From Candidatus Poribacteria bacterium (GTDB taxonomy: Bacteria; Poribacteria; WGA-4E; UBA9662): DNA of 64,000 nt. The stretch spans positions 29,417-93,416 of the forward strand of contig PAQF01000026.1 of assembly GCA_002709695.1 (NCBI GenBank). Reading direction: 5' to 3'. The position numbers were made by a program, and so were the translations under genes. This document shows, piece after piece, positions 8,006 through 16,808 of this stretch. How positions within the stretch are numbered: the stretch's first letter is position 1; each line of letters begins with the position of its first letter. Below the pieces are notes generated by a model that saw only the letters and a list, made by a program, of their open reading frames with translations, was not told where the DNA came from and made no database searches.

Positions 8006-8117
8006 TTAAAATCCTCCAATTCTCCTAGATTTTACTATATCTGCCCCATACAGAGACACCCAGTACACCATGTTTCACATATCAAATTATTCCAGCCAAC
8101 CAAAATCTTTTGCCAGA

Positions 8118-8972
8118 TTAAGCAAGTTGTCTTACCAATAAAGCACCCAATTCTACTAACGTTGTTTTAGACTCTTCGTGGTTTTCCTGTAGCTTAGTAA
8201 CAACATGCCTTACAGACACAGCGACATCAGAATCAGGGAATTTCTCCACAAAAGGAGAGGCGTGGCGACCAGCCGTTGATACATCAGCAGACATTGGCAC
8301 ACTACCAAGTAACTCTATATCTTTCTCCAAGAATTGCTTCACGACCTTCTGAATTCCTTCGCCTACTTGGTTACACTCAACTGAGTCACTACCGGTCATG
8401 TTCACTAACAATTTTACGTCTATTTTCCCGGTTTCATCAAAAGCATTCTTGATTAACGAATAGCACTTAGTTCTAGCATCTTTCTCTGTCGTTGTAACAG
8501 TGATAAACTCATTAGAAAGCTGAGAAAACTTATCTTTATATTCATCAACATGCCCCAACTCCATGACAACCAAGTCATACTCCTTAGCAAACTCCTTAAA
8601 CTGCACCTCCAATTTGTGAATCTCACCAACATCCTTATTGACTAAAGCCAAATTGTCCAGTACCGAAAAAGTGTCTAAATTATCATACCTAGTTGATCTA
8701 ATTTTTATAACATCATTGCTCGGAGATTCAAGATCATGTACTTCAGAAGCCCCAATAATCTGATACAGATTCGATATATTATTGAGTTTATAATCTTCAC
8801 GTGTACTAAAAATCAAAACCTTCCAGTCAGTTTGATTGACTAACTCAACAACAATATTCGCCAGCAGAGTTGTATACCCCATACCAACTCCGCCACTAGC
8901 GAACGTAATGACTCGCGTTGGAGAAGCTAACTTACGTAGACTCGCTGCTTGATCGGACTCTCTAGAGGCCAT
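8118..8972 (-). CDS. flhG: FlhG-like flagellar number regulator with degenerate Walker A
   Basis: This is a MinD/ParA-family partner of FlhF that controls flagellar number or placement. Residues 7-13 (DQAASLR) match the N-terminal DQAxxLR motif by which FlhG stimulates the FlhF GTPase. The end (PFVEKFPDSDVAVSVRHV) is the usual FlhG C-terminal pattern. The P-loop is broken: the family motif KGGVGKT is replaced by SGGVGMGYTT (residues 26-35), and there is no lysine from about residue 15 to 48. The usual aspartate of the following strand is also absent (VLIFSTRED). ATP binding or hydrolysis is therefore probably lost. The gene follows flhF with a 124-base gap that holds its own promoter. Confidence 0.8.
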   Translation of the reverse strand: MASRESDQAASLRKLASPTRVITFASGGVGMGYTTLLANIVVELVNQTDWKVLIFSTREDYKLNNISNLYQIIGASEVHDLESPSNDVIKIRSTRYDNLDTFSVLDNLALVNKDVGEIHKLEVQFKEFAKEYDLVVMELGHVDEYKDKFSQLSNEFITVTTTEKDARTKCYSLIKNAFDETGKIDVKLLVNMTGSDSVECNQVGEGIQKVVKQFLEKDIELLGSVPMSADVSTAGRHASPFVEKFPDSDVAVSVRHVVTKLQENHEESKTTLVELGALLVRQLA

Positions 8973-9007
8973 TTCTTATATTTTCTCTGCACTCAAGACC
9001 GGAATGC

Positions 9008-9036
9008 ATTCTAACACATTTAGGCAAAAATGACAA
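9008..9036 (-). promoter_or_regulatory. Sigma-70-type promoter upstream of flhG
   Basis: On the minus strand, TTGTCA (9036-9031) and TAGAAT (9013-9008) are separated by 17 bases, and TGT directly before the -10 box gives an extended -10 (TGn). Both hexamers match consensus at five of six bases. The predicted start is near 9001, about 29 bases before the flhG ATG at 8972. It would let flhG, the PilZ gene and fliA be transcribed apart from flhA and flhF. Confidence 0.6.
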
Positions 9037-9096
9037 TTCAGCACAATATATGCCAATATATAATAATCATTTAAACAACGCTACTTTCTTGAAATT

Positions 9097-10233
9097 CTAA
9101 ATCGGCTCATTCAACCTCTCAAGAACTTTATCCAAATCTTGCTTCGTGAGCAAAAAGCTGGAAATCCTCTCAATCTCCGCAATCTCCAGATCATCAGGTA
9201 CAGTTTGACCAACTCCCAAATAACTGATTGGATATTTAGTATAGTAAGCACCATTGACTACCGTATCTAAAGTAACCGTTTCATCTAACTTAGTAAAAAT
9301 TATTCTGCTCACGTCAAGCGTCCTATATCGATCCACAATTCTCACCAGATCCTCGAATTTCACAGACGCACTAACCGTAAGATGTACCTCTGTCGGTCTA
9401 ATAACCTGCATATATCCATGCAGTTCAGCCATGTGAACCTGATGGTTTGGACTCCGCCCCACTGAGTCAACAATGATAATGTCCTGATCAGCAAATTTAT
9501 CTATCGCATCTCGAGCACCTTGGGGACTTAAAGCGAGTTCAACAGGAAGTCCAATAATCTCTGCGTAGGTCTTCAGTTGATCATAAGCCGCTATACGGTA
9601 CGCATCAATACTAATTAATCCTACCTTCTTATAATTTAAAACTGAAGACACAGCCGCCAGTTTAGCTACAGTTGTTGTCTTTCCGACCCCCGTAGGCCCA
9701 ACGAGCGAAATAATCTGCTGCTCCTCAACACTAAAATCGACCCCACCGGAAACCTGAATTACTTGCGAAAGCCGATCGTTGAAATCCTGCCGAATTGTCT
9801 TAGTCTCAAGTTCACGATTATGAGACACTGAATTAGAAATAATATCATCAAGCAAATACACCAACCTTTGCGAAAGTTCTTTGTTTATACCCCTTTCGAT
9901 CTGGCGTTGGTATACATCATCAAGCGCACTTCTAATATTCCGTAAGGCAATCGCTTCAACTGTTTTGCCTTCCACAACAGAGTTTTCCGATTGAGTATCA
10001 AGCACATCAGGGGAGGGGATTGGAACCAAGGCTGAAGATGAATCCGATTCCGTTTTTTTGGGGGTAGCAATGCCAGCAACAACCTCAATCATATGTTTTT
10101 TGGCTAAACCGAACCATTTGACACTCTTGGTAACTTGACGAGTATTGAGAATTAATGCATTAGGCCCTAAATCCTGCTTAATCTGGTCCATCGCATCTTG
10201 GATCGTATCGGCCTCATAAGTTTTGATACGCAT
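9097..10233 (-). CDS. flhF: SRP-family GTPase FlhF
   Basis: This GTPase places the flagellum and recruits early basal-body parts at the membrane. The N-terminal B domain (MRIKTYEADTIQDAMDQIKQ) is typical. A Pro/Ser linker at about 60-90 leads to the N and G domains. G1 is GPTGVGKTTT (about residues 179-188), the insertion-box motif is SIDAYRIAAYDQLKTYAE, and G4 is TKLD (314-317). G3 reads DSVGR (256-260) instead of the usual DTAGR, a notable change at a switch motif. Length is normal at 378 residues. It lies between flhA and flhG, the standard order, and begins with ATG 10233. Confidence 0.93.
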   Translation of the reverse strand: MRIKTYEADTIQDAMDQIKQDLGPNALILNTRQVTKSVKWFGLAKKHMIEVVAGIATPKKTESDSSSALVPIPSPDVLDTQSENSVVEGKTVEAIALRNIRSALDDVYQRQIERGINKELSQRLVYLLDDIISNSVSHNRELETKTIRQDFNDRLSQVIQVSGGVDFSVEEQQIISLVGPTGVGKTTTVAKLAAVSSVLNYKKVGLISIDAYRIAAYDQLKTYAEIIGLPVELALSPQGARDAIDKFADQDIIIVDSVGRSPNHQVHMAELHGYMQVIRPTEVHLTVSASVKFEDLVRIVDRYRTLDVSRIIFTKLDETVTLDTVVNGAYYTKYPISYLGVGQTVPDDLEIAEIERISSFLLTKQDLDKVLERLNEPI

Positions 10234-10283
10234 AAGGTTCCCTACTACCCTCTAAATTGTTCAAATTTCTATGAAAAAGAATC

Positions 10284-12392
10284 TTAATTACTGTCTGTAG
10301 GCGGATTGGCATCGACAATTCCCACCGTTTCCCACGCAACTTTAGGTGCCATTTCTTCATAAGCAAGAACAGGCAGACTTGGTAGAGAAGAAGTAATCAT
10401 GTTGCGAAGTGCATAACGAATAGCACCAGGACAAACAAGAACGACAGGACGAATGCCACGGTCTGAAGCTTCTTGAATCTGCTGAGATAAATTCTCCAAC
10501 ATCCGTTGGATTACACTTGGGTCAACAGCTTCGTTCGATTGGATAACCTGACTTAGTAACTGCTGCAAGGCGGGAGACAGCATAACTACCGCTAACCCCC
10601 CTTCCTCGGTTAGATATTGACTTGTAATTTCACGACGCAAAACCTGGCGCACGCTAGTTGCCAAATCTGCAGCTTCTTTGCTTTCACGACCATAATCAGC
10701 TAACGTTTCCAGCACTATTTGTAGATTACGAATCGGAACCTGCTCCTCAAGTAAGAGTTTGAGTACCTTCTGAACATCAACTATAGTTAAAGCACGTTCA
10801 GAAACAACAGCCTCAACCGCTGCCGGATTTATTTCACGTTGGGCATCAACTAACTCTTGCGTAATCTGAAGAGAAAGTAAATCAGCAGCATTCCGTTTTA
10901 TAACGTCTTCCAAGTGAGTAATCAAGACATCATCTGGACTCACAACCGTCGCATAGCCAGCGTCTCTTGCGTCTTGTTGATTAGCTTCAAGAATCCACAG
11001 GGCAGGATGACCATAGATAGGTTCAATGGTTTCAATTCCTTCAATCGTTCGGCGCGTCATACCAGAGGGACTCAATGCCATCATGTGCCCAGGAACAAGT
11101 TCACCTTCAGCAACCATAACCCCCCATAACTCAATTACATACTTAGTTGCGCCAAGAAGCAAATCATCACGAACGCGAATGAGAGGAACAGGAAAACCAA
11201 GGTCGTTGACTAATCGCGTTCTGAGCTTGGGAACACGGTCAAGCAGGTCTCCACCTTGCTCCTCATCAACAAACGGAATCAGACCATAACCAATTTTTAC
11301 CAACACAGGATCAACTTCAGGCGTTTGCAACATTTCTTGATCCAAGCTTTCCGGCCGTTCTTCTCCCATTTCTTGAACATCTTCAAGACGTTCTTTATTC
11401 AACAAATACACAGCCAACACCATTAATGTTATTATTCCTAAAACGAGTGGGACCCTTGGTAATGGTGAGATTACCAACAAGGCAAAGAGTGTAATTGCAG
11501 CTACAACAAGCGCCTTGGGTTGCGACAGCAGTTGCCGGGTAACATCTTGCCCCAGATCCTCATCTGACGAGGCCCTAGTAATCACCAAACCTGTAGCAGT
11601 TGAAATAACCAAAGCAGGAATCTGCGATACAAGTCCATCTCCAACAGTCAAGATGGTATAAGTCTTCACGGCCTCAGTAAATGGCAATCCTTTTTGCACC
11701 ACACCAACCACAATTCCACCTAAAATATTAATGATGACGATAATAATAGCCGCAATGGCATCTCCTTTAACAAACTTGCTAGCACCATCCATCGCGCCAT
11801 AGAAATCTTGTTCAGCTTCAATATCCATCCTTCGCTGTCTTGCTTGTGTTTCATCAATTAAACCCGCATTGAGATCAGCATCAATTGCCATCTGTTTACC
11901 AGGCATTGCATCCAAGGTAAACCTAGCACGTACCTCAGCTACACGTTGAGCACCGTTAGTGATAACAATGTATTGAATCGTAACCAAAATAACGAAAATT
12001 ATAAAACCGACGACAGCATTATCACCACCTACGAGTTCACCAAACACCTTAATAACATCGCCTGCAGCTCGCAAATTGGGTACAGAAAGACCAGTTTTTG
12101 GATCGGTATATGAAGCATTAGACAAAATTAACCTAGTTGATGCTAAGTTCAAAGCCAACCGGTATAAGGTTGTAATCAACAACAACGACGGGAAAATATA
12201 GAGATCCAGAGGTTTTGACACATAAATGGAAAGGAGTAAAATGACAATAGCAAACGTAATATTGAATGTCAGTAGGAAATCCAGAAACTGTCCCGGCAGA
12301 GGAAAGACCATCACTAACAGAATCGATATCACGCTGATAGCGATAAAAACGCTGCCACCATACCCTTTTAGAAGACTTGAAGATCTATCCAT
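10284..12392 (-). CDS. flhA: Flagellar type III export gate protein FlhA
   Basis: This large inner-membrane protein forms the nonameric export gate ring and the cytoplasmic docking platform for substrates and chaperones. It has 702 residues, the usual length. Eight hydrophobic segments occupy about residues 12-330, with the conserved cytoplasmic loop LDAMPGKQMAIDADLNAGLI in between. The cytoplasmic domain runs from about 350 and ends in a short acidic tail. The gene starts 18 bases after the flhB stop and is followed by flhF after 50 bases. Confidence 0.96.
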   Translation of the reverse strand: MDRSSSLLKGYGGSVFIAISVISILLVMVFPLPGQFLDFLLTFNITFAIVILLLSIYVSKPLDLYIFPSLLLITTLYRLALNLASTRLILSNASYTDPKTGLSVPNLRAAGDVIKVFGELVGGDNAVVGFIIFVILVTIQYIVITNGAQRVAEVRARFTLDAMPGKQMAIDADLNAGLIDETQARQRRMDIEAEQDFYGAMDGASKFVKGDAIAAIIIVIINILGGIVVGVVQKGLPFTEAVKTYTILTVGDGLVSQIPALVISTATGLVITRASSDEDLGQDVTRQLLSQPKALVVAAITLFALLVISPLPRVPLVLGIITLMVLAVYLLNKERLEDVQEMGEERPESLDQEMLQTPEVDPVLVKIGYGLIPFVDEEQGGDLLDRVPKLRTRLVNDLGFPVPLIRVRDDLLLGATKYVIELWGVMVAEGELVPGHMMALSPSGMTRRTIEGIETIEPIYGHPALWILEANQQDARDAGYATVVSPDDVLITHLEDVIKRNAADLLSLQITQELVDAQREINPAAVEAVVSERALTIVDVQKVLKLLLEEQVPIRNLQIVLETLADYGRESKEAADLATSVRQVLRREITSQYLTEEGGLAVVMLSPALQQLLSQVIQSNEAVDPSVIQRMLENLSQQIQEASDRGIRPVVLVCPGAIRYALRNMITSSLPSLPVLAYEEMAPKVAWETVGIVDANPPTDSN

Positions 12393-12410
12393 AGACTTAA
12401 TTATTGTTAA

Positions 12411-13493
12411 CTATGCGACTGACAACCCTCTGTATCGGTTCGTAAGTTCGTGAACATAAGCCAGCACTTCTGCTATAGCTTGATAAAATTCCATTGGGAC
12501 AGCTTCCCCAACCTCAACATTCTTGTATAACGCCTGAGCGAGTGGAGGATTTTCAACAATTGGTACTCCGTGCTCTTCAGCTATTTCACGGATTTGCCTA
12601 GCAATTTTCCGTTCACCTTTAGCCACAACATACGGAGACTCCATTACATCATAATCATACTTAATTGCGACTGCCAAATGTACAGGGTTTGTGATCACTG
12701 CATCTGCTTCAGGAATGGCTTTCATCATCCGCGCTTGTGACAAGTCACGCTGTACACGGCGAATCCGACGCCGAATCTCTGGATCCCCTTCAGTTCGCTT
12801 CATTTCTTCGCGTATTTCCTCACGTGTCATCCGAATATCCTGTTCATGCTGCCATCTCTGGTAAAGCAAATCAAATATCGACAGAAAAAGCAAGGCCAAT
12901 GCCGCACGCAAAAACACCTGAAACCCAATACGACCAACAGTAGACACAAACAAAGCAGCAATGTTCGATTTATCAGCATCGACAAGTGCATAGACATCCA
13001 CTAAATTCGACATTATTGTGACATAAACAATATACCCAATTAAAACAATCTTAAAAATCGATTTCACTGCTTCAAATAGCCCCCTCATTGATAAGATGCG
13101 CTGGAAACCACTAATCGGATTAATACGGCTTAGCTGTGGCATCAGAGGTTGAGCAGAAAATATAAGTCCGATTTGAAAAATATTCCCAAGAATACCAACT
13201 AGAACAGCAACAATCAGAACAGGAGCAATAATCTTGAAAGCAACACCCATCAAACTTAAAAATATGAGAATTGTTTTGCCTGCATTTAACTGTCCACTAA
13301 TCGCTGAAAATGCCCCATACATAATATTGATCAAATAGTAGTATGTATTATATCCAGCCACGAAAAAAAAGGCCAACACAGCAATAAGCGCCAGTGTTGT
13401 AGCAAGTTCATTACTTTTTGCTACTTGGCCCTTCTCTCTCGTTTCATTACGTTTGTGGGGTGTTGCAGGATATATTTTTTCGGGATCGGCCAT
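12411..13493 (-). CDS. flhB: Flagellar export switch protein FlhB
   Basis: This inner-membrane protein switches export specificity from hook to filament substrates after self-cleavage of its cytoplasmic domain. Four hydrophobic segments lie within about residues 30-210, followed by the FlhBC domain. The cleavage motif is NPVH at residues 269-272, at the same position as NPTH in Salmonella FlhB. The Thr to Val change at the third place is unusual, but Asn and Pro, between which cleavage happens, are kept. ATG 13493 is preceded by AAAGGG. The gene follows fliR by 13 bases. Confidence 0.95.
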   Translation of the reverse strand: MADPEKIYPATPHKRNETREKGQVAKSNELATTLALIAVLAFFFVAGYNTYYYLINIMYGAFSAISGQLNAGKTILIFLSLMGVAFKIIAPVLIVAVLVGILGNIFQIGLIFSAQPLMPQLSRINPISGFQRILSMRGLFEAVKSIFKIVLIGYIVYVTIMSNLVDVYALVDADKSNIAALFVSTVGRIGFQVFLRAALALLFLSIFDLLYQRWQHEQDIRMTREEIREEMKRTEGDPEIRRRIRRVQRDLSQARMMKAIPEADAVITNPVHLAVAIKYDYDVMESPYVVAKGERKIARQIREIAEEHGVPIVENPPLAQALYKNVEVGEAVPMEFYQAIAEVLAYVHELTNRYRGLSVA

Positions 13494-13506
13494 AATAACC
13501 CTTTAG

Positions 13507-14289
13507 TCAAATAGTATCAGAACTTAGGAAAAATCCTATACGATTAAAAAGATCAACAAACAAATCCTCCACTAACGGCAAGAACCAAGCCATAGACAAA
13601 TAAACAGTGAAGATGCCAATAGATAAGGTAAGCGGAAAACCGACAATAAATACATTCATCTGTGGTACTGATTTGGCTATAACCCCAACACCAATCATAG
13701 TTAACAGCAAAGTGCCTATTGCAGGCGCTCCTACTTTCAAACCTACCAGCCACATATCAGCAGAAAACCGCAACAACCCGGCCCCATAAGTACTTGGTAA
13801 CTTCAGACTACTCAACGGAAGAACTTCATAACTCCAAAGCAATGATTTGATCATGTAATAAGGCCCTCCAATGGCTAGAAAAATCAGCGTAGCTACTAAG
13901 AACCAAATTTGCCCCATAGTTGGAATATTAGTCCTTAAAACAGGATCGATAATATTCGTGATCCCAATTCCCATCTGTGTATCAATTGTCTGTCCTGCAA
14001 TAAAAAAGCTATTCATTAGCAATGAAACAATAAACCCTAACATCAACCCCACTAACGTTTCTCTAATCGCATACAGAATAAAATGAAGTGTATCCGATCC
14101 AACCAATTGAACTGGAATATTAATCAACGGGAAAATGCTCAAACTAAAGAGAACGGTGGTCGCTGCTTTAAGCTGAGCAGGAACATTCGGGCTACCAAAA
14201 ACGGGAGCGGAAAAGATGACAGCCCCAGTTCTCATCATAACCAGCATAAAGACTGCAACCTGGTCAGGGAAGGCATCATATAATCCCAA
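13507..14289 (-). CDS. fliR: Flagellar export apparatus protein FliR
   Basis: This is a core membrane component of the export gate, assembling with FliP and FliQ into the channel. The 260 residues contain about six hydrophobic segments and family motifs such as APVFGSPNVPAQLKA near the start and GIGITNIIDPVL in the middle. It begins with TTG at 14289, directly behind the fliQ stop, with an AGGG ribosome site six bases before it that overlaps the fliQ end. It is the fourth gene of the fliOPQR set. Confidence 0.93.
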   Translation of the reverse strand: MGLYDAFPDQVAVFMLVMMRTGAVIFSAPVFGSPNVPAQLKAATTVLFSLSIFPLINIPVQLVGSDTLHFILYAIRETLVGLMLGFIVSLLMNSFFIAGQTIDTQMGIGITNIIDPVLRTNIPTMGQIWFLVATLIFLAIGGPYYMIKSLLWSYEVLPLSSLKLPSTYGAGLLRFSADMWLVGLKVGAPAIGTLLLTMIGVGVIAKSVPQMNVFIVGFPLTLSIGIFTVYLSMAWFLPLVEDLFVDLFNRIGFFLSSDTI

Positions 14290-14292
14290 ATT

Positions 14293-14562
14293 CTACCCTA
14301 TCATTTCCGGCAAAGTTTGTATCACACGCGTCGTATAGTTTATCATCACCGCAGCAATAGATTTCCCTGCAAGCAAAACAATAATAACGAGCGCAGCTAG
14401 TTTTGGCACGAAAGTGAGCGTCATCTCTTGAATTTGTGTCACGGCTTGAAAAATACTAATTGCCAAACCCAAAACCAAACCAATCAAAAGTATTGGGCCC
14501 GCAATTTGTATAGCAACAAACAGTGCTTCTTTACCAACACCAACAATTTGTTCAGGTGTCAT
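14293..14562 (-). CDS. fliQ: Flagellar export apparatus protein FliQ
   Basis: This is a small two-helix inner-membrane subunit of the export gate. Its 89 residues match the usual FliQ length. Hydrophobic segments lie at about 16-38 and 50-72, with the FliQ pattern FQAVTQIQEMTLTFVPKLAA between them. It begins with ATG 14562, twelve bases after fliP. Confidence 0.94.
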   Translation of the reverse strand: MTPEQIVGVGKEALFVAIQIAGPILLIGLVLGLAISIFQAVTQIQEMTLTFVPKLAALVIIVLLAGKSIAAVMINYTTRVIQTLPEMIG

Positions 14563-14574
14563 TTTTCCAACCTC

Positions 14575-15357
14575 TTACAACGGCATATTGAAACTTCTGA
14601 GAATTGAAGTTACCAAGATATTCCATCCATCAATGGCAACAAAAAGAACTAATTTAAACGGAAGTGAAATGAGAACAGGCGGTAACAAGAGTAATCCCAA
14701 CGACATCAAGATACTCGCCATAATCAAATCAAGTATTAAAAATGGAATATAAATTAGGAATGCCATTTGAAATGCAGTATTCAGCTCACTGATAACAAAC
14801 GCGGGAATCAAAGTTAAAGTACTAATATCTGACTTATCATACGCGGGCTGACCACCACTGGCAATAGAATGGAAAAGTTCTAAATCCTTTTTTCGGGTCT
14901 GGTTAAACATAAATTCCCGCATCGAATCAACTGCAATTTGGAATGCTTCTTGAATACCCAATTCTTCATCTAAATATGGCCTTAGTGATTCCGTATAGAT
15001 TTTCGTTCCAATCGGTTGCATTAAAAAAAGCGTCATAAAAAGCGATAAACCAATAATAACTTGAGCAGCTGGAATCTGTTGCAATCCAACTGCCTGGCGG
15101 ACAAACGAAAGTACAATCACAATCCTAGTGAAAGACGTCATCATTAACACAATAGTTGGAGCCAATGTTAATATAGTGATAAAGAAAAGTATTTCAAGAG
15201 TTGTGGCAACTTCACTCGGCTCCTCAATCTCGCTAAGACCAAGTGGAATCCGAGGGATAGTGATGGTTCTATCTTGAGATAAAGCCTCCTGTGCTGTCCC
15301 TGAAACCAACAAAACAAACACAATAACAGGGAAAAGTAGATATTTTCCTATACGCAT
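14575..15357 (-). CDS. fliP: Flagellar export apparatus protein FliP
   Basis: This is the pentameric core subunit of the export channel. The 260-residue precursor has a cleavable signal peptide (residues 1 to about 27, with a run ending VSGTAQEALS), as is usual for FliP. Family motifs are visible: MMTSFTRIVIVLSFVRQAVG, the loop with PAYDKSDISTLTLIPAFVIS, and SELNTAFQMAF followed by a membrane segment. It starts at ATG 15357 and lies between fliO and fliQ. Confidence 0.95.
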   Translation of the reverse strand: MRIGKYLLFPVIVFVLLVSGTAQEALSQDRTITIPRIPLGLSEIEEPSEVATTLEILFFITILTLAPTIVLMMTSFTRIVIVLSFVRQAVGLQQIPAAQVIIGLSLFMTLFLMQPIGTKIYTESLRPYLDEELGIQEAFQIAVDSMREFMFNQTRKKDLELFHSIASGGQPAYDKSDISTLTLIPAFVISELNTAFQMAFLIYIPFLILDLIMASILMSLGLLLLPPVLISLPFKLVLFVAIDGWNILVTSILRSFNMPL

Positions 15358-15385
15358 GACAACTAAGCTGGCACGAAGATCAGAA

Positions 15386-15943
15386 TCAATTAGTCTTCCC
15401 TACTGTCCGTTTTAAATACTGAATAAAATTTGCTCTTTGAAAATCATGAGCCGAAAATTCCGTCCTCAAGGACTTGACAATTTCTGCGTCTGTGATTTCT
15501 GACAACGTGTTGATACTGTTTTCCGTCGCCGAAACGACAAGAACACGATCTGCAACCTCCACTAAATAGAGAACCTGCTTAGGATTGAGATAAAGGTGGC
15601 CGAGAACCCGAAAACTTCCTTGCGCACCTAGTACACTTTGAGCACGAAACATATTACGTTTCAATAAAGTCCCCAACAGATAGACAATAACAAGGCTGAA
15701 TATTAATACAAAGACGACAGCAAACATTCTACCGAGAGTTAAGAACCTGACTGGGGTGTCAGTGCCTGACGGTATTGGTGAGGTTTCAACTTCATCTGAA
15801 TCTGAGTACCAAGGGAAAGGTTGTCGTTTTTTCGGCGTATCATCTCTTAACTCGTTTTCAGCAGGCAAATTAGCTTGAGAATCTACCACAAAAACAAACA
15901 AAATCGGAAGGAAACAAAGCAACGCAACGAGAAAACCTCTCAT
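15386..15943 (-). CDS. fliO: Flagellar assembly protein FliO
   Basis: FliO is a membrane scaffold that helps FliP oligomerise. An N-terminal hydrophobic signal segment is followed by a Pro/Ser-rich periplasmic stretch and a second membrane segment (MFAVVFVLIFSLVIVYLLG). The cytoplasmic FliO domain then shows the typical GSFRVLGHLYLNPKQVLYLV. I chose ATG 15943, with GTAGGG just upstream; an in-frame TTG at 15982 would add 13 residues but has no ribosome site. With the chosen start the protein has 185 residues. It is the first gene of fliOPQR. Confidence 0.85.
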   Translation of the reverse strand: MRGFLVALLCFLPILFVFVVDSQANLPAENELRDDTPKKRQPFPWYSDSDEVETSPIPSGTDTPVRFLTLGRMFAVVFVLIFSLVIVYLLGTLLKRNMFRAQSVLGAQGSFRVLGHLYLNPKQVLYLVEVADRVLVVSATENSINTLSEITDAEIVKSLRTEFSAHDFQRANFIQYLKRTVGKTN

Positions 15944-16029
15944 AAACCCTACAAAATCAAGGATCGGACGACGGCATCTCAAGAAAACAAAGAATTAAGC
16001 CTTTCAAGTTCATAAATAAACCTACCAAG

Positions 16030-16350
16030 TTACTGAAACATTTCGCTTAGACGGTTTAGCTTATCATCCTCTGAAATAATCGACGTAATTCGCAGGCCAT
16101 AAGTTTCTTCCTCAATAGCAATAACCTCCCCTTTAGCAAAAAAATGGCCATTTACCAACAAATCAACCGGTTCCCCCACAATCGACTCAAGCTCAATCAG
16201 GGAACCAGAGCCAAGCTCCAATATTTCTCCAATTGTTCGATCTGACCGGCCCAACTCCACTGTAACTTCAACAGGCACTCGAGTGAGCTGTGCCAAATTC
16301 TCATTCAAACCCCGGCTTGCTTTTTCTTCCACCACACCTTCTTCGTTCAC
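16030..16350 (-). CDS. fliN: Flagellar motor switch protein FliN
   Basis: This is a C-ring subunit at the cytoplasmic base of the motor. Its 106 residues carry a single SpoA (surface presentation of antigens) domain with the hallmarks VPVEVTVELGRSDRTIGEIL and LIELESIVGEPVDLLVNG. It begins with GTG 16350, preceded by GGAG at good spacing. It is the second of two tandem FliN-type genes and is the more canonical one. Confidence 0.92.
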   Translation of the reverse strand: MNEEGVVEEKASRGLNENLAQLTRVPVEVTVELGRSDRTIGEILELGSGSLIELESIVGEPVDLLVNGHFFAKGEVIAIEEETYGLRITSIISEDDKLNRLSEMFQ

Positions 16351-16382
16351 TTAATCATACTCCTTTGACCTTTATATTTCCA

Positions 16383-16781
16383 CTATTTCCGCTCAGCCTG
16401 CGCTGCAATCTGCTGTTCCTCGTTGAGAATCGAGATAATCCTAACGCCATAAGATTGACCAACACTTGTCGAAACTACCTCACCTTGCGCAAAAACTCGG
16501 TCATTTATCAAGATGTCCACTGGCTCACCTATTTGGGTGTCGAGTTTGACCACGTACTGGTTTCTCTCTTCTGTCGACATCTCCGGATCATTGAGATCAA
16601 CGTCAGCAGCAGGAGACTTCAATTTCAGTAGGTCCTCGAGCACAAATTGAGTTTTACCCAATTCAACAGCGATTTCGACTTTCACACGCTCAAGCTGTGC
16701 CATATTATCCGTTTGAGATATAACATGACGATCTGTAAATTGTGGAAACGGGACTCTACTGTACTGAATTGGTTTATGCAT
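16383..16781 (-). CDS. Second FliN-type motor switch protein, with insertion
   Basis: This is a FliN/FliY-like C-ring protein with one SpoA domain. The first half (LERVKVEIAVELGKTQFVLE) and second half (LDTQIGEPVDILINDRVFAQ) of the domain are separated by an extra charged loop of about 20 residues (PAADVDLNDPEMSTEERN), which the neighbouring FliN lacks. An N-terminal Pro/Gln-rich leader precedes it. I chose ATG 16781 because GGAGAGA lies just upstream; a TTG at 16796 falls inside that ribosome site. The protein has 132 residues. It lies between fliM and the canonical fliN and probably joins the same C-ring. Confidence 0.85.
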   Translation of the reverse strand: MHKPIQYSRVPFPQFTDRHVISQTDNMAQLERVKVEIAVELGKTQFVLEDLLKLKSPAADVDLNDPEMSTEERNQYVVKLDTQIGEPVDILINDRVFAQGEVVSTSVGQSYGVRIISILNEEQQIAAQAERK

Positions 16782-16808
16782 ATAATCTCTCTCCAAATTG
16801 AATTAGAA

